DNA of 64,000 nucleotides, from contig NZ_BAABBQ010000001.1 of assembly GCF_039538045.1 (NCBI RefSeq), positions 201,001-265,000 of the forward strand, written 5' to 3'. Positions 10,700-19,323 of the stretch are shown here, one piece after another. Positions within the stretch are counted from its first letter, which is position 1; each line of letters begins with the position of its first letter. This DNA is from Sphingomonas swuensis (GTDB lineage: Bacteria > Pseudomonadota > Alphaproteobacteria > Sphingomonadales > Sphingomonadaceae). Made by a program: the position numbers and the translations under genes. The notes beneath the pieces are model-generated. The model did no database searches. It saw only the letters and a program-made list of their open reading frames with translations, and was not told the DNA's origin.

Positions 10700-11968
10700 A
10701 TGCAGGCCGAAGCCCAAACGGTGCGCAATCGCACCGCCATGATGATTGCGCTGGTGGTCTGCTACACGCTCAATTTCGTCGATCGCCAGATCATCGGGAT
10801 CCTCGCCGAGCCGATTAAGCTCGACCTCGGGCTGACCGACAGCGAGCTCGGCTGGATGGGCGGCACCGCCTTCGCCCTTTTCTACACCTGCCTCGCCATT
10901 CCGCTGGCCATGCTGGCCGACCGCCGCGACCGCAGCTGGATCATCGCCAGCGGGCTGTTCCTGTGGAGCCTGATGACCGCCGCTTGCGGCCTTGCGACCA
11001 ATTTCTGGCAGCTGTTCCTGGCCCGGATGGGGGTCGGGGTCGGCGAGGCCGCCGGGGTCGCTCCCGCCTACAGCCTCATTTCCGATTTCTACCCGCCCGA
11101 GAAGAGGGCGCGTGCGCTCGCCATCTTCTCGCTCGGCATTCCGATCGGCTCGGCGCTCGGCGTGCTGTTCGGCGGACTGCTCGCCGCCAAGGTCGACTGG
11201 CGCTTCGCCTTCCTCGCGATCGGCTTCGCCGGGATCCTGTTCGCGCCGATCTTCAAATATATCGTCCGCGAACCCGGGCACGGCCGCAGCGACGAGGGCC
11301 CGCGGGCCGCGGCGGCGAGCTTCGGCACTGTCTTCCGGACGCTCGCCGCCAAGCCCGCTTTCTGGTATCTGAGCTTCGGCGCGGGCACCGCCAGCCTTGT
11401 CTCCTACGGCCTCGCCTTCTGGATCCCGAGCTTCATGGCGCGCAGCTACGGGCTCGACCTCGTCGATCGCTCGATCCTCTATGCCGCCGTCGCGCTGGTC
11501 GGTGGAGCGGCCGGCATCTGGTTTGGCGGACTGCTCGGCGACCGGCTCGGCAACGCCCATCCGCGCGGCTATGCCCTGGTGCCCGCGGTCGCCTTCGCGA
11601 TCACGGCGCCGGCCTACCTCATCGCCTTCGCGACCACCGACATCGTCATCACCACCATCGCCATCCTGATCCCGACCGCGCTCGGACTGACCTGGCTCGG
11701 CCCGGTGGTCACCGCCGTCACCCGGCTGGTGCCGCCCGAGATGCGCGCCACCGCCTCGGCAATGTTCCTGTTCATCAACAATCTGGTCGGGCTGGGCCTC
11801 GGCACGCTGGTGATCGGCGCCATCTCCGACGCGCTGACGGTCCGCTTCGGCGAGGAAGCGCTGCGCTATTCGGCGATGGCGACCAGCCTGCTCTACATTC
11901 TCGCGGCGCTGCTGATGCTTCTCGGAGCCCGCCGCCTGAGCCGCGATTTCGTTCCAGCGACTGCCTGA
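10700..11968 (+). CDS. MFS transporter (spinster-like)
   Basis: 422-residue major facilitator protein with twelve predicted membrane segments. The N-terminal motif CYTLNFVDRQIIGILAEPIK and the A-motif-like LADRRDRSW match the spinster-like MFS group common in sphingomonads; VGEAAGVAPAYSLISDFYPPEKRARAL is the second conserved block. The ATG at 10700 has a good ribosome site (AAGAGGAG). Although a terminator separates it from the TonB receptor, the same orientation suggests related substrates crossing outer and inner membranes in turn. Substrate and direction are unknown. Confidence 0.88.
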   Translation: MQAEAQTVRNRTAMMIALVVCYTLNFVDRQIIGILAEPIKLDLGLTDSELGWMGGTAFALFYTCLAIPLAMLADRRDRSWIIASGLFLWSLMTAACGLATNFWQLFLARMGVGVGEAAGVAPAYSLISDFYPPEKRARALAIFSLGIPIGSALGVLFGGLLAAKVDWRFAFLAIGFAGILFAPIFKYIVREPGHGRSDEGPRAAAASFGTVFRTLAAKPAFWYLSFGAGTASLVSYGLAFWIPSFMARSYGLDLVDRSILYAAVALVGGAAGIWFGGLLGDRLGNAHPRGYALVPAVAFAITAPAYLIAFATTDIVITTIAILIPTALGLTWLGPVVTAVTRLVPPEMRATASAMFLFINNLVGLGLGTLVIGAISDALTVRFGEEALRYSAMATSLLYILAALLMLLGARRLSRDFVPATA

Positions 11969-12089
11969 ACCTAAGCAACAAAGCGCACAAATCCGCGGTT
12001 CATGCCCACTCCTGCATAAGGCGTGAGAGCCGAGAGGTCCGGAACGGGGCCTGCAACCAACCGTTGTTCGGCTCCGAAAGGAGTTTCCG

Positions 12090-13274
12090 ATGAGGAACAT
12101 CAGTATTCTCGCGGGGGCCGCGGCCCTCGCGATCGCCGGCCCTGCGCTGGCGCAAGGCAAGGGTAATGGCGGCGGCGGCCCGAAGGGCGGCGGCGGTGTC
12201 CCGGCCAAGGTCGAACGTGGTGGCGGCGGCGGCGGCAATGGCGGCGGCCCCAAGATGCAGCGCGGCGGCGGTGGCGGCGGTGGCCAGCAGGTCCAGCGCG
12301 GCAATGGCGGCGGCGGTGGCCAGAAGGCCATGCGCGGCGGTGGCCAGCAGCGTGCCGAACGCCAGCAGATGCGTGGTCCCGAGCGCCAGCAGGTCCGCGG
12401 TCCTTCGCGCCGCGACGTCGCCGACGCGCGCCCGCAGAAGGCCCAGAAGATGCAGAAGGCCGATCGTCGTCCGATCCGCGAGGCTCGTGACAACGGCCCG
12501 CGCGGCAAGGCGGGTCGCGAGATCCAGCAGCGCGAGATCCGCGGTAATGGCGGGGACCGCACGGTCCTGCGCGATGTCCGCGTCGCCGATCGCAACAGCT
12601 TCCGCACGGTCCAGGTCGATCGCAACCGCGACTATTACAACTCGCCGGCGTTCCGCACGACCGGGCTGGTCGACGGCTGCCCTCCGGGGCTCGCGGCGAA
12701 GAACAACGGCTGTCTGCCCCCGGGTCAGGCCAAGAAGTATGTCGGCGCCGCGGTTCCGGCCTTCCTCGGCACGGCCCTTCTGCCGCCGCTCTACCAGAGC
12801 TGGTATCCGGACAATGACGATTATTACTACCGGACGTACGACGACTACGTCTACCGGATCGACCGCGACCGCAACTATGTCGACGGCTTCTTCCCGATGT
12901 ATAACGACTACAGCGGTTCCTATTACGTCGGCGCGGCCTACCCGCAGGACTATCTCGGCTACTACAATGTGCCGGCGCAGTATCAGCCGTGGTACGCCGA
13001 CAATAACGACTACTACTATCGCTACGGCGACGGCGCGATCTACCAGGTCGACCGTCAGGGCGGCGTGATCGAGAGCATCGTCTCGCTTCTCGCGGGCGAC
13101 TTCGGGGTCGGCCAGCCGCTCCCGACCGGCTACGACGTCTACAACGTGCCTTACGACTATCGTGACCAGTATGCGGACACCCAGGACAATTGGTACCGCT
13201 ACAACGACGGCAACATCTACGAGGTCGATCCGACGACCCGGATCGTCCAGGCCATCGTGGAGACTCTGGTCTGA
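12090..13274 (+). CDS. Secreted Gly/Arg-rich protein with three C-terminal Tyr/Asp-rich repeats
   Basis: 394 residues, function not known. Residues 1-21 are a signal peptide (ending PALAQ). Residues 22-100 are Gly-rich with Gln/Arg, residues 100-180 Arg/Gln-rich and basic. A short motif with two cysteines, GCPPGLAAKNNGCLPPGQAKK (Cys197 and Cys208), resembles the tail motif seen in RcnB-like periplasmic proteins. Three degenerate repeats of about 50 residues follow at roughly 222-272, 285-335 and 344-393, each with a W/Y-Y-x-D turn, an aromatic YYYRYxDGxIYxVD core and a hydrophobic end (IVSLL, IVETL). A ribosome site GAAAGGAG precedes the ATG. Its TGA overlaps the ATG of a fasciclin lipoprotein by one base. 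Confidence 0.8.
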   Translation: MRNISILAGAAALAIAGPALAQGKGNGGGGPKGGGGVPAKVERGGGGGGNGGGPKMQRGGGGGGGQQVQRGNGGGGGQKAMRGGGQQRAERQQMRGPERQQVRGPSRRDVADARPQKAQKMQKADRRPIREARDNGPRGKAGREIQQREIRGNGGDRTVLRDVRVADRNSFRTVQVDRNRDYYNSPAFRTTGLVDGCPPGLAAKNNGCLPPGQAKKYVGAAVPAFLGTALLPPLYQSWYPDNDDYYYRTYDDYVYRIDRDRNYVDGFFPMYNDYSGSYYVGAAYPQDYLGYYNVPAQYQPWYADNNDYYYRYGDGAIYQVDRQGGVIESIVSLLAGDFGVGQPLPTGYDVYNVPYDYRDQYADTQDNWYRYNDGNIYEVDPTTRIVQAIVETLV

Positions 13275-13852
13275 TGCGCGCCCGACTGATCGTACTCGGC
13301 ACCACCGCCCTCCTGCTCGCCGCTTGCGGGCAGGGGGGTGAGGGCAACAATGCCGTTGCCAACGGCGGGGCGGAGGGCAGCAATGCCGCCGCTCCGGCCG
13401 CAGGCAATCTTGCCGCCGTCCTCGGCACCGACCCGCGCTTCACCGCGCTGGTCGCGGCGGCCGGAATGACCCCGGTGTTCGAAGGCAAGACGCCCTATAC
13501 GGTGCTCGCACCGACCAGCCAGGCGCTCGACGCGCTTCCGGCCGGGACGCTCGAGCGGCTCCAGCAGCCGGCCGGCAAGGCCGAACTGACCGGCCTCCTG
13601 CGCCGTCACGTCCTTCCCGGCACCATCCTCGCCGCCGACCTTACCCGGGCGGTCGAGAGCGGTGGCGGCAAGGCGACCCTTGCGAGCATGGCCGGCGACC
13701 CGTTGACCGTGACCCGCTCGGGCAACGGGCTGAAGATCGCCGATTCGTCGGGCAAGGGCGCGATGATCGTCGGCGGCGAGAGGATCGCGAGCAACGGCGT
13801 CGTGCACACCATCGACGCGGTCCTCCCGGCACCGGCGCAAGCTGCTCCGTAA
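13274..13852 (+). CDS. Fasciclin-domain lipoprotein
   Basis: 192 residues. A short signal peptide ends in a lipobox (LLLAAC, Cys near residue 17), followed by an Asn/Gly/Ala-rich linker and one fasciclin (FAS1) domain from about residue 48. FAS1 hallmarks are the H1-like FTVLAPT equivalent YTVLAPTSQALDALP, LLRRHVLPG and the final block ASNGVVHTIDAVLP. FAS1 domains mediate adhesion or matrix contacts in many organisms. The start overlaps the stop of the upstream repeat protein (TGATG), so the two are translated together and plausibly act together at the cell surface, which is inference. Confidence 0.9.
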   Translation: MRARLIVLGTTALLLAACGQGGEGNNAVANGGAEGSNAAAPAAGNLAAVLGTDPRFTALVAAAGMTPVFEGKTPYTVLAPTSQALDALPAGTLERLQQPAGKAELTGLLRRHVLPGTILAADLTRAVESGGGKATLASMAGDPLTVTRSGNGLKIADSSGKGAMIVGGERIASNGVVHTIDAVLPAPAQAAP

Positions 13853-13877
13853 GGGACCTACCATTTTCTCCAGCAAG

Positions 13878-13913
13878 CAGCAGGGTTGATCCGAAGCGGA
13901 CTCAACCCTGCTG
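13878..13913 (+). terminator. Strong hairpin after fasciclin gene
   Basis: CAGCAGGGTTGA (13878-13889) and TCAACCCTGCTG (13902-13913) are perfect 12-base inverted arms with a 12-base loop. It lies 25 bases after the fasciclin stop and 60 bases before the kinase start. There is no T run, so it could be an attenuating or mRNA-stabilising hairpin instead of an intrinsic terminator. Confidence 0.6.
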
Positions 13914-13973
13914 GCGCTTGGGGAACAGGAAGTGAACACACCGGCGGCCGGATCGCTGGAGTGAGTTCCCCCC

Positions 13974-16469
13974 ATGCGCATGATGCGCCTCTTGCCGGCG
14001 TCCGGCTTGCTTGTCCTGTCCGTCCTGTGCCTTGCCGCGGGAGGGATCGCCGCCCCAGCCCTGCTGGGCGCGCTCCTGCCGGTCCTGCTCGTCGTGGCCC
14101 TTGCCGCCGAATGGATGCGGACCCGCGATGCCCTCAGGCTGAGCGAGGAGCAGTATCGCTGGCTTGCCGACCATAGCAGCGGCCTGGTCCTCCGCCTCGC
14201 CGACAATGGGGAGACCCGCTTCGCCACCGGAGCAGCGCACCGCCTGCTCGGAGTGGACCCGCGTCTGCTCGAAGGGACGGCCGTCAGCGAGAGCATCCAC
14301 GAAGAGGACCGTGCCCGCTTCCGAACGGCGATTGACCGGACGTTGCGCAACGGCGAGGCCGTGACCTGCGTTCGCCTCCGCCACGCCTGCGGCCAGCATC
14401 GCTGGGTGGAGGCGCACGTCCGGCTCGCGAATTCGCGGGACCCGGAACGTGACGGAACGACCCTCGTCGCCACCCTCCACGACATCCACCAGCGCCGCAC
14501 CGCCGAACTCCTCGCCGCAGAGAGCGCCAACCGGCTGCGCGAGACCAACCGCCTGCTGCTGATGGCCGAACAGCTCGCCTCGCTCGGCCACTGGGTGTTC
14601 GACAGCGACGCCGGCGAGCTGCTGCTCTCGCCGGAGGCGGCGACCATGCTCGGACTGTCGGAATTGACCATCGCCCCGCGCGCGGCGCTGGCGCTCGTCG
14701 AGGGAGGCGACCGCAATGACCTGCGCCGGGCGCTCCTCCTCGCGCTCCGCCGCGACGAGCCGGTCGAGTGCATCGTCCACTGCGCAGGCGAGGGCGCGAG
14801 CGGAGAGCGGACGCTGCAGCTGCGGATCCAGCGCCGCGGGAGCGACGATCGCGCGCCGGCGCTGTTCGGGGTGATTAGCGACATCACCGACAAGCTGGAG
14901 TCCGAGCATCGCCTCGTCGCCGCCCTCGCCGAGGCGCGCAGCGCGGCCGAGTTCCGCAAGCAGTTCCTCGCCACCATGAGCCACGAGATCAGGACTCCGA
15001 TGACAGGGGTGGTCGGAATGATCGAACTGCTGTGCGACAATCCCGCCCCGGCCGAACGCAAGCTCTACCTCGACACGCTGCGCCAGTCGGCCGACCTCCT
15101 GATGAAGGTGCTCAACGACGTGCTCGACTTCAGCAAGGTCGATGCCGGCCAGATGCACTTCGCCGACGAGCCGTTCGACCTCGGGCAGACGCTGCTCGCC
15201 ACGCTTCGGCTGTTCGACCGCGCGGCGAGCGCGCGCGGCATCGACCTTCGGATCGTCGCCCCGGCACCGGGCGCGCGCTGGCTTCGCGGCGATCCGCTGC
15301 GGCTCCAGCAGGTGGTCAGCAACCTCCTCAGCAATGCGATCAAGTTCAGCGAGCGGAGCGCGGTCGTGCTGCGCTGTTCGCTCAGCCCGCGGGCGGGCGG
15401 GAGGGTCGCGCTGCGGCTGTCGGTCGAGGACAAGGGCGCGGGCATTCCGGCCGACGTCCAGGAGCAGCTGTTCGAGCCGTTCGTGCAGGGCGCTTCCGCC
15501 GCGGGGCGTGGCGGGACCGGGCTCGGCCTCGCCATCTGCCGCCGCCTGGTCGACGGAATGGGCGGGACGATCGCGCTCCGCTCGGCGATCGGCAAGGGAA
15601 GCAGCTTCACCGTCGCGTTGACCCTTCCGGTCGCCACGCCGCGACGGGCAGCCTCCGACATGGATGACGCCCAGCCGAATGAGCGTCCGCTCGACCTGCT
15701 CCTCGCCGAGGACAATCCGGTCAACCAGCTGCTGGTCACCGCATTGCTCAAGCGGATGGGCCACCGGGTCACCTGCGCCGGCGACGGGGAGAGCGCCGTC
15801 GAGCTCGCCGGGCGGCGGCGCTTCGACCTCGTCCTGATGGACATGCAGATGCCGCGTTGTGACGGGCTGACCGCGACTGCCCGGATCCGCTCGGGCGACG
15901 GTCCGAACCGGGCGACCCCAATCATCGCGCTCACCGCCGACGCGACGGGCGATCGGCGCTCGCTCTATGCCGAGCAGGGGGTCAACCTGCTGCTGACCAA
16001 GCCGGTCGACAGCGGAGCGCTCGCCGCCGCCCTCGCCAGTCTCGCCGCGCCCGGCGAGCCGGCATCGGCCTGCGTGGCCCGAAGCGACGGCGCTCCGCCC
16101 CCGCTCGACGGAACCACCCTCGACGAACTTCGCGCGCTGCTCGGGCCGGCGCGGCTCGACGGACTGCTGGCCCTGCTGTCCGCCGAGCTCGAGGAGCGGC
16201 CCCGAGCGATCCGCGACGCGCTCGCCGACCGTGCGCTCGACCGGGCCGGGGCCGAGGCCCACAGCCTCAAGGGCGCCGCCGCCAACCTCGGGGCCTGCGT
16301 CGTCGCCGCCGCCGCCGAGGAACTCGAGGAAGCGGTCCGCGCCGCCGAGGACGATCGCCAAACCGACCTTGGCCCCGTCCTGCGCCGGCTCATGGTCGCG
16401 GTCGACGAGGCCCGTGAGGCGATCGGTGCGCGTGCGCAGGCCGATCGGGCGCTTGCCGTCAATGGCTGA
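13974..16469 (+). CDS. Membrane-anchored hybrid histidine kinase with receiver and HPt domains
   Basis: 831 residues. Two hydrophobic segments (about 8-43) anchor it in the inner membrane. Two PAS-like sensor domains follow (about 55-175 and 190-300). The HisKA helix has FLATMSHEIRTPM with phospho-acceptor His337. The ATPase domain has an N box (QQVVSNLLSNAIKFS), DKGAGIP and GTGLGLAI. A receiver domain has Asp623 in LVLMDMQMPRCDG, and a C-terminal HPt has His763 in AEAHSLKGAAANLGA. All residues for a full four-step phosphorelay are present. No response-regulator gene is adjacent, so the output is encoded elsewhere; the single-domain DivK-like protein at 37911 is a possible but unsupported partner. 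Confidence 0.93.
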   Translation: MRMMRLLPASGLLVLSVLCLAAGGIAAPALLGALLPVLLVVALAAEWMRTRDALRLSEEQYRWLADHSSGLVLRLADNGETRFATGAAHRLLGVDPRLLEGTAVSESIHEEDRARFRTAIDRTLRNGEAVTCVRLRHACGQHRWVEAHVRLANSRDPERDGTTLVATLHDIHQRRTAELLAAESANRLRETNRLLLMAEQLASLGHWVFDSDAGELLLSPEAATMLGLSELTIAPRAALALVEGGDRNDLRRALLLALRRDEPVECIVHCAGEGASGERTLQLRIQRRGSDDRAPALFGVISDITDKLESEHRLVAALAEARSAAEFRKQFLATMSHEIRTPMTGVVGMIELLCDNPAPAERKLYLDTLRQSADLLMKVLNDVLDFSKVDAGQMHFADEPFDLGQTLLATLRLFDRAASARGIDLRIVAPAPGARWLRGDPLRLQQVVSNLLSNAIKFSERSAVVLRCSLSPRAGGRVALRLSVEDKGAGIPADVQEQLFEPFVQGASAAGRGGTGLGLAICRRLVDGMGGTIALRSAIGKGSSFTVALTLPVATPRRAASDMDDAQPNERPLDLLLAEDNPVNQLLVTALLKRMGHRVTCAGDGESAVELAGRRRFDLVLMDMQMPRCDGLTATARIRSGDGPNRATPIIALTADATGDRRSLYAEQGVNLLLTKPVDSGALAAALASLAAPGEPASACVARSDGAPPPLDGTTLDELRALLGPARLDGLLALLSAELEERPRAIRDALADRALDRAGAEAHSLKGAAANLGACVVAAAAEELEEAVRAAEDDRQTDLGPVLRRLMVAVDEAREAIGARAQADRALAVNG

Positions 16470-16637
16470 GCAGCACCGCGTCGGGTTCGGCCGGGACCGC
16501 GCGGGAAGGCATGCGCGAAAGGCGCTCCGAGGCCTCTTCCACCGCTCTCTTCCCCCGCTATAACGGCAGGCCAACAACCGCCGAGCGGGGCCATGAAGGC
16601 CGACGCCGGCTCCGGGGCAAAAGGGCAGACCAGTCAC

Positions 16638-17741
16638 ATGAAGGCGACCATCGAACGGGCCACCCTCCTCAAGAGCCTCAGCCACGTCCAGTCGGTGGTC
16701 GAGCGCCGCAACACCATCCCGATCCTGTCCAACGTGCTGCTCGACGCGCGCGAGGACGGCTCGCTTCGGCTGATGGCGACCGACCTCGACCTTCAGGTCG
16801 ACGAGAGCGTCGCCGCCAACGTCGCCACCGCCGGCGCGACCACCGTCTCGGCCCACACCTTCTTCGACATCGTCCGCAAGCTGCCCGAGGGCAGCCAGGT
16901 CGAGCTGACCGCCGCCGACGGCAAGATGCAGGTCGTCGCCGGGCGCGCGCGCTTCAACCTCTCGACCCTTCCGCGCGACGACTTTCCGGTGATCGCCGAG
17001 GGCGAACTTCCGCACCGCTTCGAGCTACCCGCGGCGACGCTTCGCCAGATCATCGACAAGACCCGTTTCGCCATCTCGTCGGAAGAGACCCGCTACTATC
17101 TGATGGGCATCTTCCTCCACGTCGCCGACGACATGCTCAAGGCGGCCGCGACCGACGGCCACCGGCTGGCGCGGGTCACCGTCGCCAAGCCCGAGGGCGC
17201 CGACGGAATGCCCGACGTGATCGTGCCGAAGAAGTGCGTCGGCGAGCTGCGCAAGCTGCTCGACGAGGTCGAGGGCACGGTCGAGGTGTCGCTGTCCTCG
17301 ACCAAGATCCGCTTCGTGCTCGGCCATGCGGTGCTGACCAGCAAGCTGATCGACGGCAGCTTCCCCGACTACAACCGGGTGATCCCGACCGCCAACGACA
17401 AGCTGCTCAAGCTCGATCCGGCCAGCTTCAAAGCGGGCGTCGACCGCGTCGCGACCATCGCCAGCGAGAAGACCCGCGCGGTCAAGATCAGCCTCGACCG
17501 CGACCGCGTCACCCTCTCGGTGACCAGCCCGGAGAATGGCCTCGCCACCGAGGAACTCGCCGCCGACTACAGCTCCGACGGGCTCGAGATCGGGTTCAAC
17601 GCGCGCTATCTCCTCGACATCCTCGGCGAGATCGACGGCGATACGGTCGAGGTCCACCTCGCCGACGCCGCCGCCCCGACCCTGCTTCGCGAGAACGACA
17701 AGTCGGCGGCGCTCTACGTGCTGATGCCGATGCGGGTCTGA
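16638..17741 (+). CDS. dnaN: DNA polymerase III beta subunit (sliding clamp)
   Basis: Ring-shaped dimeric clamp that tethers DNA polymerase III to the template. 367 residues, normal for the family. The N-terminus MKATIERATLLKSLSHVQSVVE and the block NTIPILSNV are typical, as are TDGHRLARV and the C-terminal LYVLMPMRV, where the partner-binding cleft lies. An in-frame ATG at 16593 would add 15 atypical residues, so 16638 is chosen. It is the first of the three classical replication-cluster genes (dnaN, recF, gyrB) in this window, all on the + strand. Confidence 0.97.
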   Translation: MKATIERATLLKSLSHVQSVVERRNTIPILSNVLLDAREDGSLRLMATDLDLQVDESVAANVATAGATTVSAHTFFDIVRKLPEGSQVELTAADGKMQVVAGRARFNLSTLPRDDFPVIAEGELPHRFELPAATLRQIIDKTRFAISSEETRYYLMGIFLHVADDMLKAAATDGHRLARVTVAKPEGADGMPDVIVPKKCVGELRKLLDEVEGTVEVSLSSTKIRFVLGHAVLTSKLIDGSFPDYNRVIPTANDKLLKLDPASFKAGVDRVATIASEKTRAVKISLDRDRVTLSVTSPENGLATEELAADYSSDGLEIGFNARYLLDILGEIDGDTVEVHLADAAAPTLLRENDKSAALYVLMPMRV

Positions 17742-17747
17742 TTTCCC

Positions 17748-17784
17748 GTCCTTCCCTGCCCGGCGCGGCCGGGTCGGGGAGGAC
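17748..17784. terminator. Hairpin between convergent dnaN and hydrolase genes
   Basis: GTCCTTCCC-TG-CCCGGC, loop GCG, GCCGGG-TC-GGGGAGGAC form a nearly perfect stem filling the 52-base gap between two converging genes. No T run, but position and stability suit a bidirectional stop. Confidence 0.5.
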
Positions 17785-17793
17785 GTCGCCCGC

Positions 17794-18831
17794 TCAATTG
17801 CGTGGTGGTGCCGGCTGGCGCCCGACCTTCTCCACCACCGCGAGGATCGCGCGCGCCGCCACCTCGGGCTGGTCGAGCTGGATGTAGTGGCCCGAGCCCG
17901 TGACCAGCCGATGGGTGCCGCGCCGCGACAGCGCCGCCGTCTCGCGGTGGAGCAGCAGGCCCTGCTCGGCATTCACCCGGTCGACCGGGTCGTCCGATTG
18001 TTCTTCCTGGTGGGTCAGCACCGCGACCGGCTTGTTGCCCAGCATCCCCGGCCGGAACAGCCTGGCGTAGACGCCGTCGGCTGACGGGTCGGCATAGACG
18101 CACCAGGCGATCTCCGAATATTGCGCCGCCTGGTAGGTCGGGGTCGAATGGATCCGCCGCCGTTCGGCATTGGCCTCGTCCCCGAGCGCCGGCCGGTCGG
18201 GGTCGGCGCAGCGCCGCCAGTCGGGCGCCGCCGGATCGAGCCCACCCGCCGCCTTCGCCCGCTCCGCGCAGCCACGATATTTCTCCACCAGCGCCGGAAA
18301 GAAGCTGCGGTCGGCCAGCTCGGCCCTGGCGGCATTGGCGACGCCATGCTTCGCGCCTAGCGGCCCGCGGGTCCGCTCCCAGCTCCGTTCCTCGCTCGGG
18401 TCGAGCAGCACCAGCCCGGCGACGTCCTGCGGGAAGAGTGCGGCGGCCAGCTTGACGTGGAAGCCGCCGAGCGAATGGCCGACCAGCACGACCGGCTGCC
18501 TGAAGCCGGCCCCGTCGATCATTGCGTGAAGGTCGCTGGCGATCGCGAAGGGCGTGCGCGGCCCTGGCGCCGGATCGCTCCTGCCGAGCCCGGCGCGGTC
18601 GTAGGCGCAGGCCCTCGCCCGGCCCGCGATCCGCTGCTGGAGCGCGGTCCAGACGATCGACCAGTCGCTTCCACCCGAATCGAACAACACGGTGACGGGA
18701 CCTTCACCGGCGCAGCGCAGGAACAGGGATCGACCCTGCGCCACTTCCAACTTGCGCTCGGTGAAGGGGGCGGGGGCTCCGGTCCCGGACGGAGCGAGGG
18801 CGGCCAGCGCCAGTGACAAGGCACTCATCAT
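17794..18831 (-). CDS. Secreted alpha/beta hydrolase
   Basis: 345 residues with a short hydrophobic N-terminus (MMSALSLALAALAPSG) that looks like a signal peptide. The alpha/beta-hydrolase core has LFDSGGSDWSIVW, AYDRAGLGRSDP, the nucleophile elbow VGHSLGG and a C-terminal GSGHYIQLDQP carrying the catalytic His. The acid is probably the Asp near DPVDRVN. An insertion with several Cys (YRGCAERAK, WRRCADPD, WCVYADPS) forms a lid region. No substrate can be assigned. It is convergent with dnaN, and a low-GC island begins just upstream of its start. Confidence 0.85.
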   Translation of the reverse strand: MMSALSLALAALAPSGTGAPAPFTERKLEVAQGRSLFLRCAGEGPVTVLFDSGGSDWSIVWTALQQRIAGRARACAYDRAGLGRSDPAPGPRTPFAIASDLHAMIDGAGFRQPVVLVGHSLGGFHVKLAAALFPQDVAGLVLLDPSEERSWERTRGPLGAKHGVANAARAELADRSFFPALVEKYRGCAERAKAAGGLDPAAPDWRRCADPDRPALGDEANAERRRIHSTPTYQAAQYSEIAWCVYADPSADGVYARLFRPGMLGNKPVAVLTHQEEQSDDPVDRVNAEQGLLLHRETAALSRRGTHRLVTGSGHYIQLDQPEVAARAILAVVEKVGRQPAPPRN

Positions 18832-18994
18832 TGATGGAAAGCTCCACGGCTCAAGCCCAGGAAAGTGGGACGACGGGAGCCATCAGGCACGATCCCGTTT
18901 CGCTTGACCATCCCCTTTTGGCGGTCGGCTCTGGCTCGAACCAGCACCAGGAGCGGCGGCTGTCTCCCTTCGAACCGTGGCGGGCATCCGAGCT

Positions 18995-19026
18995 CAATGT
19001 CCGCTTTCGACCCATTGCGGACATTG
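18995..19026. repeat. Palindromic repeat copy 1 (island repeat)
   Basis: CAATGTCCGC (18995-19004) and GCGGACATTG (19017-19026) are perfect 10-base arms around a 12-base loop TTTCGACCCATT. This is the cleanest copy of a repeat found five times between 18.99 and 20.47 kb. Confidence 0.85.
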
Positions 19027-19071
19027 GCCAGTAATGCCTACGGTGCTTGGACCAGCTCTTTAGGAGAAACG

Positions 19072-19272
19072 ATGCTCACGCTTGACCGCATCCGGGTAGC
19101 TCTGGCTGGGGTTGCGGTCGGGTTGATGATCGCCGTGTTCTACCTTCGCGGGTTAAGAACCGACGGCGACTTGCTCGATGAGCTTCGCGACGGGGCACTC
19201 CTCTTCGTTGTTATAAGTCTTGGACTCTCACTCTGGCAGAGCAGAAAGGCCAAGAGGCAAAGCGCGGCTTAG
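19072..19272 (+). CDS. Small two-helix membrane protein (hypothetical)
   Basis: 66 residues, not recognised. The start ATG follows a clear ribosome site (TAGGAGAAACG). Two hydrophobic segments (about 7-26 and 43-58; VALAGVAVGLMIAVFYL and LLFVVISLGLSLW) are joined by a charged loop RGLRTDGDLLDELRDG, and the protein ends in a basic tail. It sits between repeat copies 1 and 2 in DNA of clearly lower GC than its neighbours, and its codon use differs accordingly. Confidence 0.65.
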   Translation: MLTLDRIRVALAGVAVGLMIAVFYLRGLRTDGDLLDELRDGALLFVVISLGLSLWQSRKAKRQSAA

Positions 19273-19323
19273 TCCGCTTCCCACCCAAAGCGGACAGTCC
19301 GGTTTTACCCATTGCGGGCATTC
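19272..19323. repeat. Palindromic repeat copy 2 (double)
   Basis: GTCCGCTT (19272-19279) and AAGCGGAC (19288-19295) form one hairpin; a second, more diverged copy GTCCGG...TTTTACCCATTGCGGGCATT follows to 19323. It starts on the last base of the preceding small gene's stop codon and overlaps the last base of the leftward lipoprotein gene. Confidence 0.75.

Noticed and set aside
18940..18970. T-arm-like string CTGGCTCGAACCAGC
   Set aside because: No acceptor stem, anticodon arm or D arm can be built around it, so no tRNA or tRNA remnant is claimed.
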